DNA of 15,026 nucleotides, from assembly GCA_002721895.1 (NCBI GenBank), contig PBLV01000034.1:1-15026 (forward strand). Reading direction: 5' to 3'. A program made the translations under genes and the position numbers. Below, piece by piece: positions 6,442-13,954 of the stretch (its first letter is position 1; every line of letters starts with the position of its first letter). Under the pieces are notes generated by a model. The model saw only the letters and a list, made by a program, of their open reading frames with translations. It did not search any database and was not told the DNA's origin. Source of the stretch: Verrucomicrobiales bacterium. Its GTDB lineage: Bacteria; Verrucomicrobiota; Verrucomicrobiae; Limisphaerales; UBA1100.

Positions 6442-7602
6442 ATGAAACACCTCCTCATAGTCCTCTCTTCCATTTCCCTCGTTGTGTCAGCGGCCGAAAA
6501 GCCGATCCTTTGCCGTGGCCACTTCCATTCGGAAGCCGATGCTGTTGAACAGCTTGCGCGAATGGCGGCCACACACTCCAGCTTGGCCGAATGGCAGGCC
6601 CGGGCAAAAGCCGTGCGCCAACAGATCCTGACAGGAGCCAAGTTAAACCCGCTGCCCCAGCGCACTCCCCTCAATGCCATCATCAAGAGCAAGCGCGTTT
6701 ACAAGGGCTACTCGGTGGAGTCCGCTGCCTTCGAGGCAAGGCCGGGTTTTTACGTTTATGGCAACCTGTATCGTCCGCTTGGCCGCAAGGGCAAGCGCCC
6801 CGGCATCCTGTGCCCGCATGGCCATGCTCGCGGCCCCGCGGGCGGGCGGCTGCGGCCCGACCAGCAAAACCGCTGCGCTACCCTTGCGCGTATGGGGGCG
6901 GTGGTTTTTTCCTACGACATGATTGGCTTTGGCGATTCAGAGTACTTGGGCTGGAAACATAGCCATCCACAGGCGCTCACTTTGCAGACTTGGAGCAGCG
7001 TTCGCGCGGTGGATTTTCTGGAGTCACTGCCCGAAGTGGATTCCAAGCGTATTGGCGTGACTGGTTGTTCCGGTGGAGGCACTCAAACCTTTCTGCTGGC
7101 CGCCATTGATGATCGTGTGGCCGTGAGTGTGCCAGTGGTGATGGTGTCCGCTCATTTTTTCGGCGGCTGTCATTGTGAAAGCGGCATGCCCATCCACAAG
7201 ACCAGTAAGCTGGAAACCAACAATGCCGAGATCGCTGCCCTCGCCGCGCCGCGCCCCATGAAACTCATTTCCGTGGGGGGCGACTGGACGAAGAACACGC
7301 CCAAGGTCGAGTTTCCCTACGCACAATCCGTCTACGAATACTTTGGTGCCAAAACCAAGGTGGAAAACACCCATTTCCCGAAAGAGAAACACGGCTACGA
7401 ATACATCAAGCGACAGGCAATGTATCCCTTCATGGTCAATCACCTTGAGCTGGACGCAACCGGCATCCTCAACCGGACGACCGGAGAATATGACGAAACT
7501 GGCAACACGATTGAAAAGGTTGAAACCATGCGCACTTTTAAAAATCTGGCGGAAATGCCAGCCCAAGCGCTAAAGCCGGGGGCGATGGTTTCCTTTAAAT
7601 AG
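6442..7602 (+). CDS. Secreted alpha/beta hydrolase, acetyl-xylan-esterase-like
   Basis: The 386-residue product starts with a signal peptide (MKHLLIVLSSISLVVSA) and carries a complete alpha/beta-hydrolase catalytic set: nucleophile Ser210 in the elbow GVTGCSGGGTQTF, Asp281 in SVGGDWTKN, and His317 in EKHGYEY. The oxyanion-side motif LCPHGHARGP is also visible, and MIGFGDSEY lies before the elbow. The overall pattern fits the Abhydrolase_7/acetyl-xylan-esterase-like group that is frequent and secreted in Verrucomicrobiota and Planctomycetota. It would remove acyl groups from polysaccharides or related esters; the exact substrate is not shown. The start at 6442 is set by the signal peptide; the frame is open back to 6355, overlapping the previous gene. 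The distance to the FG-GAP gene suggests a shared transcript. Confidence 0.88.
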   Translation: MKHLLIVLSSISLVVSAAEKPILCRGHFHSEADAVEQLARMAATHSSLAEWQARAKAVRQQILTGAKLNPLPQRTPLNAIIKSKRVYKGYSVESAAFEARPGFYVYGNLYRPLGRKGKRPGILCPHGHARGPAGGRLRPDQQNRCATLARMGAVVFSYDMIGFGDSEYLGWKHSHPQALTLQTWSSVRAVDFLESLPEVDSKRIGVTGCSGGGTQTFLLAAIDDRVAVSVPVVMVSAHFFGGCHCESGMPIHKTSKLETNNAEIAALAAPRPMKLISVGGDWTKNTPKVEFPYAQSVYEYFGAKTKVENTHFPKEKHGYEYIKRQAMYPFMVNHLELDATGILNRTTGEYDETGNTIEKVETMRTFKNLAEMPAQALKPGAMVSFK

Positions 7603-7638
7603 GAGGCACATCCAAGATCTAAGTTAGCCAATGAGGTT

Positions 7639-7679
7639 CCAACTTGGTTATCCATCTCCTGTGATCACTGTGCCTCTGT
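7639..7679 (-). repeat. CACAGAG-type dispersed intergenic repeat, copy 2 (degenerate)
   Basis: On the minus strand ACAGAGGCACAG (7679-7668) is followed, after a CACAG-containing spacer of 18 bases, by AACCAAGTTGG (7649-7639). The same two blocks in the same order occur at 1763-1800 on the plus strand. Two exact matches of 12 and 11 bases with similar spacing make homology likely. The spacer has diverged. Confidence 0.55.
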
Positions 7680-7683
7680 AGTT

Positions 7684-7770
7684 ATTGTGGCAGGCGACCG
7701 TAACGCTGCGCTCAACTTGAACAGGAACATAATGTAGAAGACGGATGAGCTGACTCCTGACGGAGTCAAC
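7684..7770 (+). mobile_element. Possible 3' remnant of an IS200/IS605-type (TnpB) element
   Basis: A short plus-strand frame reads VAGDRNAALNLNRNIM and stops at a TAG (7733-7735). DxNAAxNL is the conserved end of TnpB (RuvC-III motif, usually DRDxNAAxN). About 15 bases later TGACTCC-TGAC-GGAGTCA (7751-7768) makes a perfect 7-bp hairpin and is followed by TCAAC (7766-7770). IS200/IS605 right ends carry such hairpins, and TCAA is the right-end cleavage motif in IS608. Upstream a CDHC pair could be read as half of the TnpB zinc ribbon, but that part coincides with the dispersed repeat, so I do not count it. Nothing else of the element is visible; it would be a fossil. The hairpin overlaps the stop codon of the minus-strand gene and could instead be its terminator. 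Confidence 0.4.
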
Positions 7771-10471
7771 GCACGGTGAAATCTGTGCGCATCAGGCGCC
7801 AGTGGCCGGGGAAGGTGCAGATGAGGTTTTTCTCGCCTTTTTCCTGGGCGAGGTAGACGAATTCCTTGGTCTCCATGGGCGTAATGAGGGTGCTGTGGGC
7901 CAGCACCTTGGCGGCCATGCCGCGGTTGTAGCGGGGCACGTAGGAGTTCTGTTTGGCTTCCAGGCTCGCGGCGGTTTTGTCGCAGAAATTGCCGATGGTT
8001 TCGGTGTCGGCCTTGTTGATGACCAGCGCGTTGTGCTGGGTGCCGCCGGTGGAGGCGTTGCTCTGGATGCGGAAGATGATGCTGTCGCCCTGCTTGATTT
8101 GCTCTAGCTTTTTCTGATTGGCGGCATCGAAGATGAACTGCATCTGATCGTTGATGGTGGTGGTGATGGTGATCGATTTGGCGCGCACGGATGCGTGAAT
8201 GGGCTTGTCCTTCAGACCGACAATCATCACGGGGAGATCCAGCGCCACCTGCGCGTCCGCCACGCAGCAGGATTTTTTGTAGCCGGGAAAGGCGGTGAAA
8301 GGTTTCTCCAAATGCAGAGCGGTCATGAAGATGTTGAGCTCGACTGGCTTGAGGTCCGCGCTCTTGAGTTGGCCGTACACGTGGATGGTCATGGCCGGTG
8401 CGAGGTGGGGGAGTTCGATGAACAGGGTTTTCCGGTCATCAAGCAGGTGAGCCGACTTCACGGTCAACACATCGTGCCCTTCCTGATCGGGGGATTTGAC
8501 CGAGAACTCCGGTGAACCGTAGGCGTTGGAATATTTGTAATTCCACTGTTGCACGAACAGGTTGGCCACGTCCTGGGCGGAGGCCTCATCGAGGGGCTCG
8601 GCGTAGGTGAGCTTGACGCCGTTCTGGTAGGTGCGAAACGCGACGGGATAGTACGCGGGCTGGCCGGTGTAACGAATGCGCTGCAGGCAGCCGTCGGAAA
8701 CGGCGTACGTGCCCCAGCCGTCATGGCCGACCACATAAACCTGGCCGTCCACCGGGCTCGCTTCGCCGTAGCGCAGGCCGCTGATGAAGTTGCCTTCCAT
8801 CGGGATCACCGCGCCCTGAAAGCGTTTGGCACCGGCCGGTTTGTCGCGCAGAACAAGCAGGCTCGAGCAGGCGCCGTAGGAAAGGCACAGCATCTTGTCG
8901 CCCAACGGACCGAACTTCGTGGAACGCACCGTGGCGAAACCGCCGGTGGAATTATCGATACCGCGCGGGATGTAAACCAGTGCCGGATCCAGCAGTTTGC
9001 GGATTTGCTCCAGCGACTGGTGTTCACGGGAATCGGGCCGGTAAACATCGTCGCCGTCATGATGCTCGAAGATCGCCGAAGCCGGTGTCCAGCCGCCTTC
9101 CTGCGGAGCGGACCAGACGCGGTCCCCGTGCGTTACGCCGATGCCCATGGCCGTGCGGGTGGCGGGCGACAGGTGGGTCACGGTATTGTTGTACAATTTT
9201 TTGACGCCGCCAGCGGTGACGTAATAGAACGCGCCCTGACTGTCGCGCGGGGCGCCGGCATGCACGTTCCGGTGCATGGGGACAAAGGCCTGATTGACGC
9301 GCTCGACGAAATCGAATTCCGCGTCGCCATTCAGATCGTGCAGGGCGATCAACTCGGCCTTGTCGCCCGCGTATAAAACGCCGTCATGATAGGTGAGACC
9401 GAAGGGCGAGTTAAGGCCGGAGATCATGCGCTTCCATTTCACCTGCTTCAGATCATGATCGATGCCCGTGACTTTCCAGATATCGCCAAACATGGTCGCC
9501 ACATACGCCTCGCCCTTGGGATTGAAGGCGATGCCGGACAGGACCATGGGCGATCGGTACGGGTTGACGATGGGCACGGGCAGGGTGTCGATGACGTAGG
9601 GGGTCTTGAATTTTTTTGGAACGGCCAGTTGCCCGTGGCCCACGAACACCCGGTTCCACTGGGGCGCGGGGCTGCCTTGGGTCTTGGCTGGCAACGACGG
9701 TGCGACGGCGTCGAGGGCTTTGGCGTGGCCGGCCATCGCGCGCTTGATCTTCGGCAATTGATTCGCGCTGCCGCGCCAGTAGCTCAGGCTAAACCCGCGC
9801 GGGCTTTGGCTCGCTCCAATTTGCAGTTTGCCGGAACGATCGGCTTGCGCGTGGCGGATGCCGACGAGCAGGGCGGCATCCTGATCTTTCCAGCTCAGAA
9901 ACGTTGTCGTGCCGGATTGTTCCAGAGTGGCATCGGTCAAGGCGCCCAGTTGGTACGTCAGTTCGCCATGCCCTTTGGGTGCGTAAAAATGTTGTGACAG
10001 CCAAGCCTCTGTTCCTTGGCCGTGAACCTGATGAAACTCGAGCAGATGCGATTGCTCGACCGTGTAACTAAACACGGCGCTGGTTTCGTACCGGTAATGG
10101 CCGTTGAAGTGCAGCTTCTGTTCGCCCCAACCGTTCTTCGCCAGCGTGAACCGCGATTGGCCGACGACCTTCGCCGACCGCGCGGTCGACATGCGGTAAT
10201 CGTCATAATCAACCGCAGCCTCGGCGAAGAGCTGCCGCGGCACGGCCTGCTTCGCATCGTACACCAGCATCAGTCCGGCGGCCCGGTCGAGATACAGTCC
10301 GTAGGACAGCCCGTGGCCATCGATGTATTGGATAACGTTGCCTTGCTCCATGGCATCGCGAACGCCCGTGCGCATGCCGTTCTTGTGATAGGTGCCCGAG
10401 TGCCCGTGAATGTTGGCGTCCAGCCCGGGATGAGCCGGGACGATCGCTTTCCGCCGATCGAGGTTTTCCAA
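7766..10471 (-). CDS. GSDH-like propeller protein with C-terminal azurin-like cupredoxin domain (probable C-terminal part of a split gene)
   Basis: From the TTG at 10471 the product has 901 residues. Residues 1-240 resemble a PVC N-terminal beta-rich domain (DUF6797-like, uncertain). Residues about 290-605 form a glucose/sorbosone-dehydrogenase-like propeller (LSGIAFNPKGEAYVATMFGD, SGLNSPFGLTYHDGVLYAGD, MHRNVHAGAPRDSQGAFYYV). A linker domain follows. Residues about 755-901 form an azurin/plastocyanin-type cupredoxin with all type-1 copper ligands in azurin order and spacing: His813 (QHN), Cys885 and His890 (CTFPGH), Met894. It would be an exported redox protein passing electrons to copper. 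There is no signal peptide at this start, and the frame continues upstream to 10654 with no ATG, GTG or TTG, reading convincing protein (EYPYLNIYQGKENSLYRNY). This indicates that the true N-terminus lies in the ThuA frame. Confidence 0.85.
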   Translation of the reverse strand: MENLDRRKAIVPAHPGLDANIHGHSGTYHKNGMRTGVRDAMEQGNVIQYIDGHGLSYGLYLDRAAGLMLVYDAKQAVPRQLFAEAAVDYDDYRMSTARSAKVVGQSRFTLAKNGWGEQKLHFNGHYRYETSAVFSYTVEQSHLLEFHQVHGQGTEAWLSQHFYAPKGHGELTYQLGALTDATLEQSGTTTFLSWKDQDAALLVGIRHAQADRSGKLQIGASQSPRGFSLSYWRGSANQLPKIKRAMAGHAKALDAVAPSLPAKTQGSPAPQWNRVFVGHGQLAVPKKFKTPYVIDTLPVPIVNPYRSPMVLSGIAFNPKGEAYVATMFGDIWKVTGIDHDLKQVKWKRMISGLNSPFGLTYHDGVLYAGDKAELIALHDLNGDAEFDFVERVNQAFVPMHRNVHAGAPRDSQGAFYYVTAGGVKKLYNNTVTHLSPATRTAMGIGVTHGDRVWSAPQEGGWTPASAIFEHHDGDDVYRPDSREHQSLEQIRKLLDPALVYIPRGIDNSTGGFATVRSTKFGPLGDKMLCLSYGACSSLLVLRDKPAGAKRFQGAVIPMEGNFISGLRYGEASPVDGQVYVVGHDGWGTYAVSDGCLQRIRYTGQPAYYPVAFRTYQNGVKLTYAEPLDEASAQDVANLFVQQWNYKYSNAYGSPEFSVKSPDQEGHDVLTVKSAHLLDDRKTLFIELPHLAPAMTIHVYGQLKSADLKPVELNIFMTALHLEKPFTAFPGYKKSCCVADAQVALDLPVMIVGLKDKPIHASVRAKSITITTTINDQMQFIFDAANQKKLEQIKQGDSIIFRIQSNASTGGTQHNALVINKADTETIGNFCDKTAASLEAKQNSYVPRYNRGMAAKVLAHSTLITPMETKEFVYLAQEKGEKNLICTFPGHWRLMRTDFTVR

Positions 10472-10600
10472 ATAAAAGCGGCCTTGCCGGGCGTAGAAAT
10501 GATGAAGCTTCGGCTGATACTCGGTGTAATTCCGGTAAAGGCTGTTTTCCTTGCCCTGATAAATGTTCAGGTAAGGATACTCAACCGGCGGTTGGGGGAT
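10472..10600 (-). other. Probable frameshift junction joining the ThuA gene to the propeller/azurin gene
   Basis: In the ThuA frame the end reads GGSESPNRRLSILT and stops at 10569-10567. In the frame of the downstream gene the same DNA reads VEYPYLNIYQGKENS and runs without interruption into that gene. Restoring one base on the minus strand near 10585 would join them as PNRRLEYPYLNIYQGK. A C5 run (plus-strand G5 at 10594-10598) lies just upstream and is a natural place for a real indel or a sequencing or assembly error. No good X-XXY-YYZ slippery heptamer is present, so programmed frameshifting is not favoured. A CTG overlapping the stop (CTGA) is a weak candidate for coupled reinitiation. 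Confidence 0.6.
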
Positions 10601-11724
10601 TCGCTGCCGCCTTTGATCATGTGGGTATCCGCGAGCATCGCGAGGCGTTTTGCTTTATCGGCGGCGGGCATGAGCACCATTTGATAATCATCCGCAGCGG
10701 TGGTCGCAGCGAACACCTTCGCCGGGCGGCCACGATGCGGATCGCCCTCACGCAGGTGCGTGTCTTTCGGAATCTGATAGGCTCGAAAGAAATCGACATC
10801 GACCCCGGCGGCGGGAATGCGGTCCTCCAGACGCAGCGCCCATAAAATTCCCTGCAAGGCCAGCCGGCGGGCGTTGGGGTTCTTGAATGTATCCGCGCCG
10901 CAAGTGCTGGAGTAGACCGTGCGTCGCGGTTTCTCGGAGAGGATGACGGTTGGCTGCACGTGGGGCAGATGTTTTTTGTGATCAAAAATCTTGAGCGCCC
11001 GGCCGTGCACCAGCGGCGTGAAGTCGTACTGCTCCTTGCCCGGTTCGTTCAGGAGAATGTAAAGGTGCCGCGGATCCTGATAAGGTTTCACGCCCCGCAG
11101 AATCGGGTGGTCGGCTTGCTTGGGGTTGGGGGAGATGGCGGTCAGCATCCCGTCCTTGGGGCTGCCGCCATGGTGACCGCCAAACTTGTGCTTCCACATG
11201 CGACACAGCTGCGGACCTTTATGCGTCCAACCCTGTGCTCGCAGGAAGTCCGCGTTCGGGGCCTCTTTACTGAAGTTAAAGCCGTGGTTGGCGGTGCGGA
11301 ACCCAACCAGCGGTTTGCCGCTGTCCAGGTATTTTTGGAACTGCGTCGCCGTTTTTTTGGTGAGGTATTTGGATCGGGTAAACACGACGAGCAAATCCGC
11401 GTGCTCCAACAGATCAAAGCCGGTGAGACCCTCTTCCACTCGGCTGTCAATGTGGCCCTCGCGATCCAGCGAGTAGCTGATCGAAACCGTGAATCCGTGC
11501 CGTTTGTTCAGCATCTCCGCCAGCATGGGCATGCTGTAAAACGCCCCGTACTCGGCCTCGGCAGCAAAGAAATGCACGTAAGGTTGCCGCCCCGCCTTGC
11601 CGCGGAGAAATGAAAAGTCTGTGCGCGTTTCCAAAGTGTCAAAAAACGCCCCGCGATCCCGGGCGGCGCCGTGGTCGCAAAGGATTAGAAAAGCCAACAA
11701 GAGAAGGAGACGTGGCTGGATCAT
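10567..11724 (-). CDS. Secreted ThuA-domain protein (probable N-terminal part of a split gene)
   Basis: The 385-residue product begins with a signal peptide (MIQPRLLLLLAFLILCDHGAA) at an ATG. A ThuA (trehalose-utilisation, class I glutamine-amidotransferase-like) domain spans about residues 48-297, with EYGAFYSMPMLAEML, DLLVVFTRSKYLT, GKPLVGFRTANHGF, KFGGHHGG and the typical end RRTVYSSTCGADTFKNPNARRLALQGILWAL. Residues 300-380 are an extra segment (YQIPKDTHLREGD, DKAKRLAMLADTHMIKGGS) that is cut off by the TGA at 10569. ThuA domains in PVC bacteria are often fused to heme- or sugar-dehydrogenase-like propellers, which matches the next gene. The catalytic role of ThuA is not well defined. It lies 55 bases downstream of the ceramidase-like gene on the same strand. 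Confidence 0.85.
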   Translation of the reverse strand: MIQPRLLLLLAFLILCDHGAARDRGAFFDTLETRTDFSFLRGKAGRQPYVHFFAAEAEYGAFYSMPMLAEMLNKRHGFTVSISYSLDREGHIDSRVEEGLTGFDLLEHADLLVVFTRSKYLTKKTATQFQKYLDSGKPLVGFRTANHGFNFSKEAPNADFLRAQGWTHKGPQLCRMWKHKFGGHHGGSPKDGMLTAISPNPKQADHPILRGVKPYQDPRHLYILLNEPGKEQYDFTPLVHGRALKIFDHKKHLPHVQPTVILSEKPRRTVYSSTCGADTFKNPNARRLALQGILWALRLEDRIPAAGVDVDFFRAYQIPKDTHLREGDPHRGRPAKVFAATTAADDYQMVLMPAADKAKRLAMLADTHMIKGGSESPNRRLSILT

Positions 11725-11779
11725 GCGGATTCGGTTTTGATTGACGGTAACTGCTTAGGTTCCTGTGAGTCGTGTGTGG

Positions 11780-13864
11780 TCAATTTGAAAGCGCCCGCAC
11801 TTCCTTAACCGTCAACGCCCGCTCAAACACCGCCGCTTCGTCCAGCCGGCCTTCCCAGTTGGATTGGTTGTCGTGCCGGCCGCCGAGGAACAGGGTTTGC
11901 ACAGGGATCGGCGAAGTAACTTCGGCTTCAATTTGCAACTGGCCGTCGAGGTACACGCGGGCGGTGTCAGCGTCGCGGACGAGGGTGGCGTGGCGCCAAG
12001 TCCAGCGGGGGGCGATGGTTTTGCCGGTGAAGGTCTTTTCTCCGGACCGGAAGATGAGCTGGCCCTTGGCGTTGAGGCCGAGGGATTCGCCGGAGTTGAG
12101 CGCGTGATTGCGGCCGCGGCTGAACATCCAGCCGAGCACTTCTCGGGAGTCATTGGGCATGCCGTTCCAAAACCAGAGGGAAACGCTGTAGCTTGTGCCT
12201 AGCTTGGGCAGTCGGGCCTGCATGCGTTGACCGACGAAATGGGCGGCGCGGTTCACTTGGCCGGGCGTGAATTTCTCTGAATGCGGCCCAGCGAGTTGGT
12301 AGGCCACCTGAATTTCGTAGATGCCATCGTGCCGGTTCATTTCGTCCTCGGCACGCGGCCCGGCGAATTCATCAAAGCGCCACCAAGCGGCGGGCTTGAG
12401 TTTGGTTATGGCCTCAGCGGCGGGGCCACGGTTGACAGCGGGTTTGCGCCGAGGTTCGCCGGCGACTTTCTCGAGCAATTGAATGCACGCCTCGGCGATA
12501 CGCGGCTCGGCGCTGGGCACGAGGCCGGCGGTGCGGGCGGCCCAGGTGTTGTAGCCGCCGAGGACGTGTTGTTCGGGCGGCGGGATGTAGCCTTCGGAAC
12601 CATTGGCGAGGTCGAAGGTGATGGTGGTGCCGAGCGGGCTGACGGCCTTTTGCTTGAGGCCGGTGAGGGCGTAGACTTCGTTGGGAATGCCGGTGAGGCC
12701 AATGTCGCCGATGCGGATGGCCTGCAGGCAGAGCGTGGCCTCGGGCCGTTCGTGCAGGAAAATCTGTTCGCGCGCATAAATTTCCGGCTGCGTTTTCGGC
12801 AGGCCGTCTGTCTTAGCGACAATGCCGCGTGCCCACTCGAGCAGTTGCGCATTGGGCGCGCGAAACTTGAGCGGCAGATCAGTCTGCGCCATCGACAGCG
12901 TGGCGTCGCGGTCGTACTTGATTTCTTTGTACGCGGCCAACGCCTTCTTCACCAGCGCATCGGTGTAGTCGCTGATGGTCGGGTTATCGGCCGGGCGCCT
13001 TGTGTAATCGCACCGCCAAATGTCGCCGCTGCAACCATGCCCGAGCGCACTGACGAAGGGCGGATGCAGCGTCTCGTTGTTCGGCGGCGTGAGCGCCAGC
13101 TCCATGCGGTCATTGAACATCCCAAAATAATCGGCGTTGAGCCCCTTGATGCCGCCGCTGAAATAGTGCATCGAAAAATTGCTGAGCACCGCAATCGGCC
13201 GGCCCTTGAGTGATTGGAAACTGACCAGCGAAAAATCCGGATCCTCCGGCCCGCTCTCGCCGGTGACGTCGTCCCAGTTGCCGCCCGCATGCATCGTCGC
13301 GCGCACGGTGGGGTTGCCGAAGGGATCATTACGCACGCGGTCGGGCCGGATCACCCACCGGCGCAGAGCGGTGAATTCATTGGCATCAAACACCGCCGCC
13401 CCCACCTGCGCCGGCTCGAGATTTTTCTGCGCCTTGGCCACCGCCTCGATAATCTTGCGCTTGAGCAGCATCGGGTATCGCGGATCCGGACTCGTCCCCA
13501 GCGCCCCCATGCACGACGGCGCCGAATGCGTATGCGTGGCGCAGATGAATTGTTTTGAGGTGCGAATGCCTGTGTTTTTGTTCACCACCACCTTCACGCC
13601 GTCCAAAAAATCCCGCGGCAACATGCAGCTATCCACCACCACAATCGCCAGCTGCGTCTTCCCGTCATCCAACACAATCGCCCGCGCCGTAATCCGCGAG
13701 CCGACTTCATTTAGTGACCGCGATACCATCCCGCCATTCACCAGTACCGGCAATTTATCCGGCGTCGCATCCGCCGTGTGCGCCCCGGCCCGCAAAGCGG
13801 CTTGAGTGGAGCTTGGAATGATGGCGAGTAATAAAACCGCAAGAAGCAAATGAAGCATTTTCAT
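11780..13864 (-). CDS. Secreted neutral-ceramidase-like hydrolase with C-terminal LamG domain
   Basis: The 694-residue product starts MKMLHLLLAVLLLAIIPSS, a clear signal peptide cleaved near TQA (residue 22). An in-frame ATG at 13915 would put 17 polar residues before the signal and is rejected. Residues about 24-460 match the neutral/alkaline non-lysosomal ceramidase N-terminal family: LRAGAHTADATP at the start, ATHTHSAP with His111 and His113, NFSMHYFSGG with His233 as likely zinc ligands, and GCSGDIWRCDY (277-287). In bacterial ceramidase the Ser of GDxS is the active residue; here Trp283 follows GDI, as in the PVC GTSGDxMW subgroup, so true ceramide hydrolysis is doubtful. Residues about 491-694 form a LamG/concanavalin-like jelly-roll (WWRFDE, YSVSLWFW, RVYLDGQL, FLGGRHDNQSNWEGRLDEAAVFERAL), probably for binding glycans. 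Confidence 0.88.
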   Translation of the reverse strand: MKMLHLLLAVLLLAIIPSSTQAALRAGAHTADATPDKLPVLVNGGMVSRSLNEVGSRITARAIVLDDGKTQLAIVVVDSCMLPRDFLDGVKVVVNKNTGIRTSKQFICATHTHSAPSCMGALGTSPDPRYPMLLKRKIIEAVAKAQKNLEPAQVGAAVFDANEFTALRRWVIRPDRVRNDPFGNPTVRATMHAGGNWDDVTGESGPEDPDFSLVSFQSLKGRPIAVLSNFSMHYFSGGIKGLNADYFGMFNDRMELALTPPNNETLHPPFVSALGHGCSGDIWRCDYTRRPADNPTISDYTDALVKKALAAYKEIKYDRDATLSMAQTDLPLKFRAPNAQLLEWARGIVAKTDGLPKTQPEIYAREQIFLHERPEATLCLQAIRIGDIGLTGIPNEVYALTGLKQKAVSPLGTTITFDLANGSEGYIPPPEQHVLGGYNTWAARTAGLVPSAEPRIAEACIQLLEKVAGEPRRKPAVNRGPAAEAITKLKPAAWWRFDEFAGPRAEDEMNRHDGIYEIQVAYQLAGPHSEKFTPGQVNRAAHFVGQRMQARLPKLGTSYSVSLWFWNGMPNDSREVLGWMFSRGRNHALNSGESLGLNAKGQLIFRSGEKTFTGKTIAPRWTWRHATLVRDADTARVYLDGQLQIEAEVTSPIPVQTLFLGGRHDNQSNWEGRLDEAAVFERALTVKEVRALSN

Positions 13865-13954
13865 GGCGTGCGAAAATCCAAACCCGCCACCGCGGTTTGT
13901 GCAACTGCAAAGCACGGGCCTTGCCTTGGGATGGCGATGGGGTTTTCATCGGGC
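13865..13954. promoter_or_regulatory. Divergent intergenic region
   Basis: The 90 bases between the ceramidase-like gene (minus) and the second sulfatase (plus) must carry both promoters unless transcripts start inside genes. I see no convincing promoter boxes, operator palindrome or Shine-Dalgarno. ATGs at 13931 and 13937 are in frame with the sulfatase, but the signal peptide argues for 13955. Confidence 0.3.

Noticed and set aside
7639..7683. Zinc-ribbon half (CDHC) of TnpB upstream of the NAALNL motif
   Set aside because: The same bases are accounted for by the dispersed repeat shared with 1763-1800, and the distance from the second Cys to the Asp is two residues longer than usual; not counted as evidence.
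8549..9376. Plus-strand open frame of 275 codons opposite the propeller/azurin gene
   Set aside because: Antisense shadow; no family motif, and the opposite strand encodes a clear propeller.
10567..10600. Programmed -1 ribosomal frameshift between the ThuA and propeller/azurin genes
   Set aside because: No proper slippery heptamer in the ThuA frame and no obvious stimulatory stem-loop; a mutation or sequence error is the simpler reading.
12281..13213. Plus-strand open frame of 310 codons opposite the ceramidase-like gene
   Set aside because: Antisense shadow of a gene with clear domains; its composition is an artefact of third-position GC bias.
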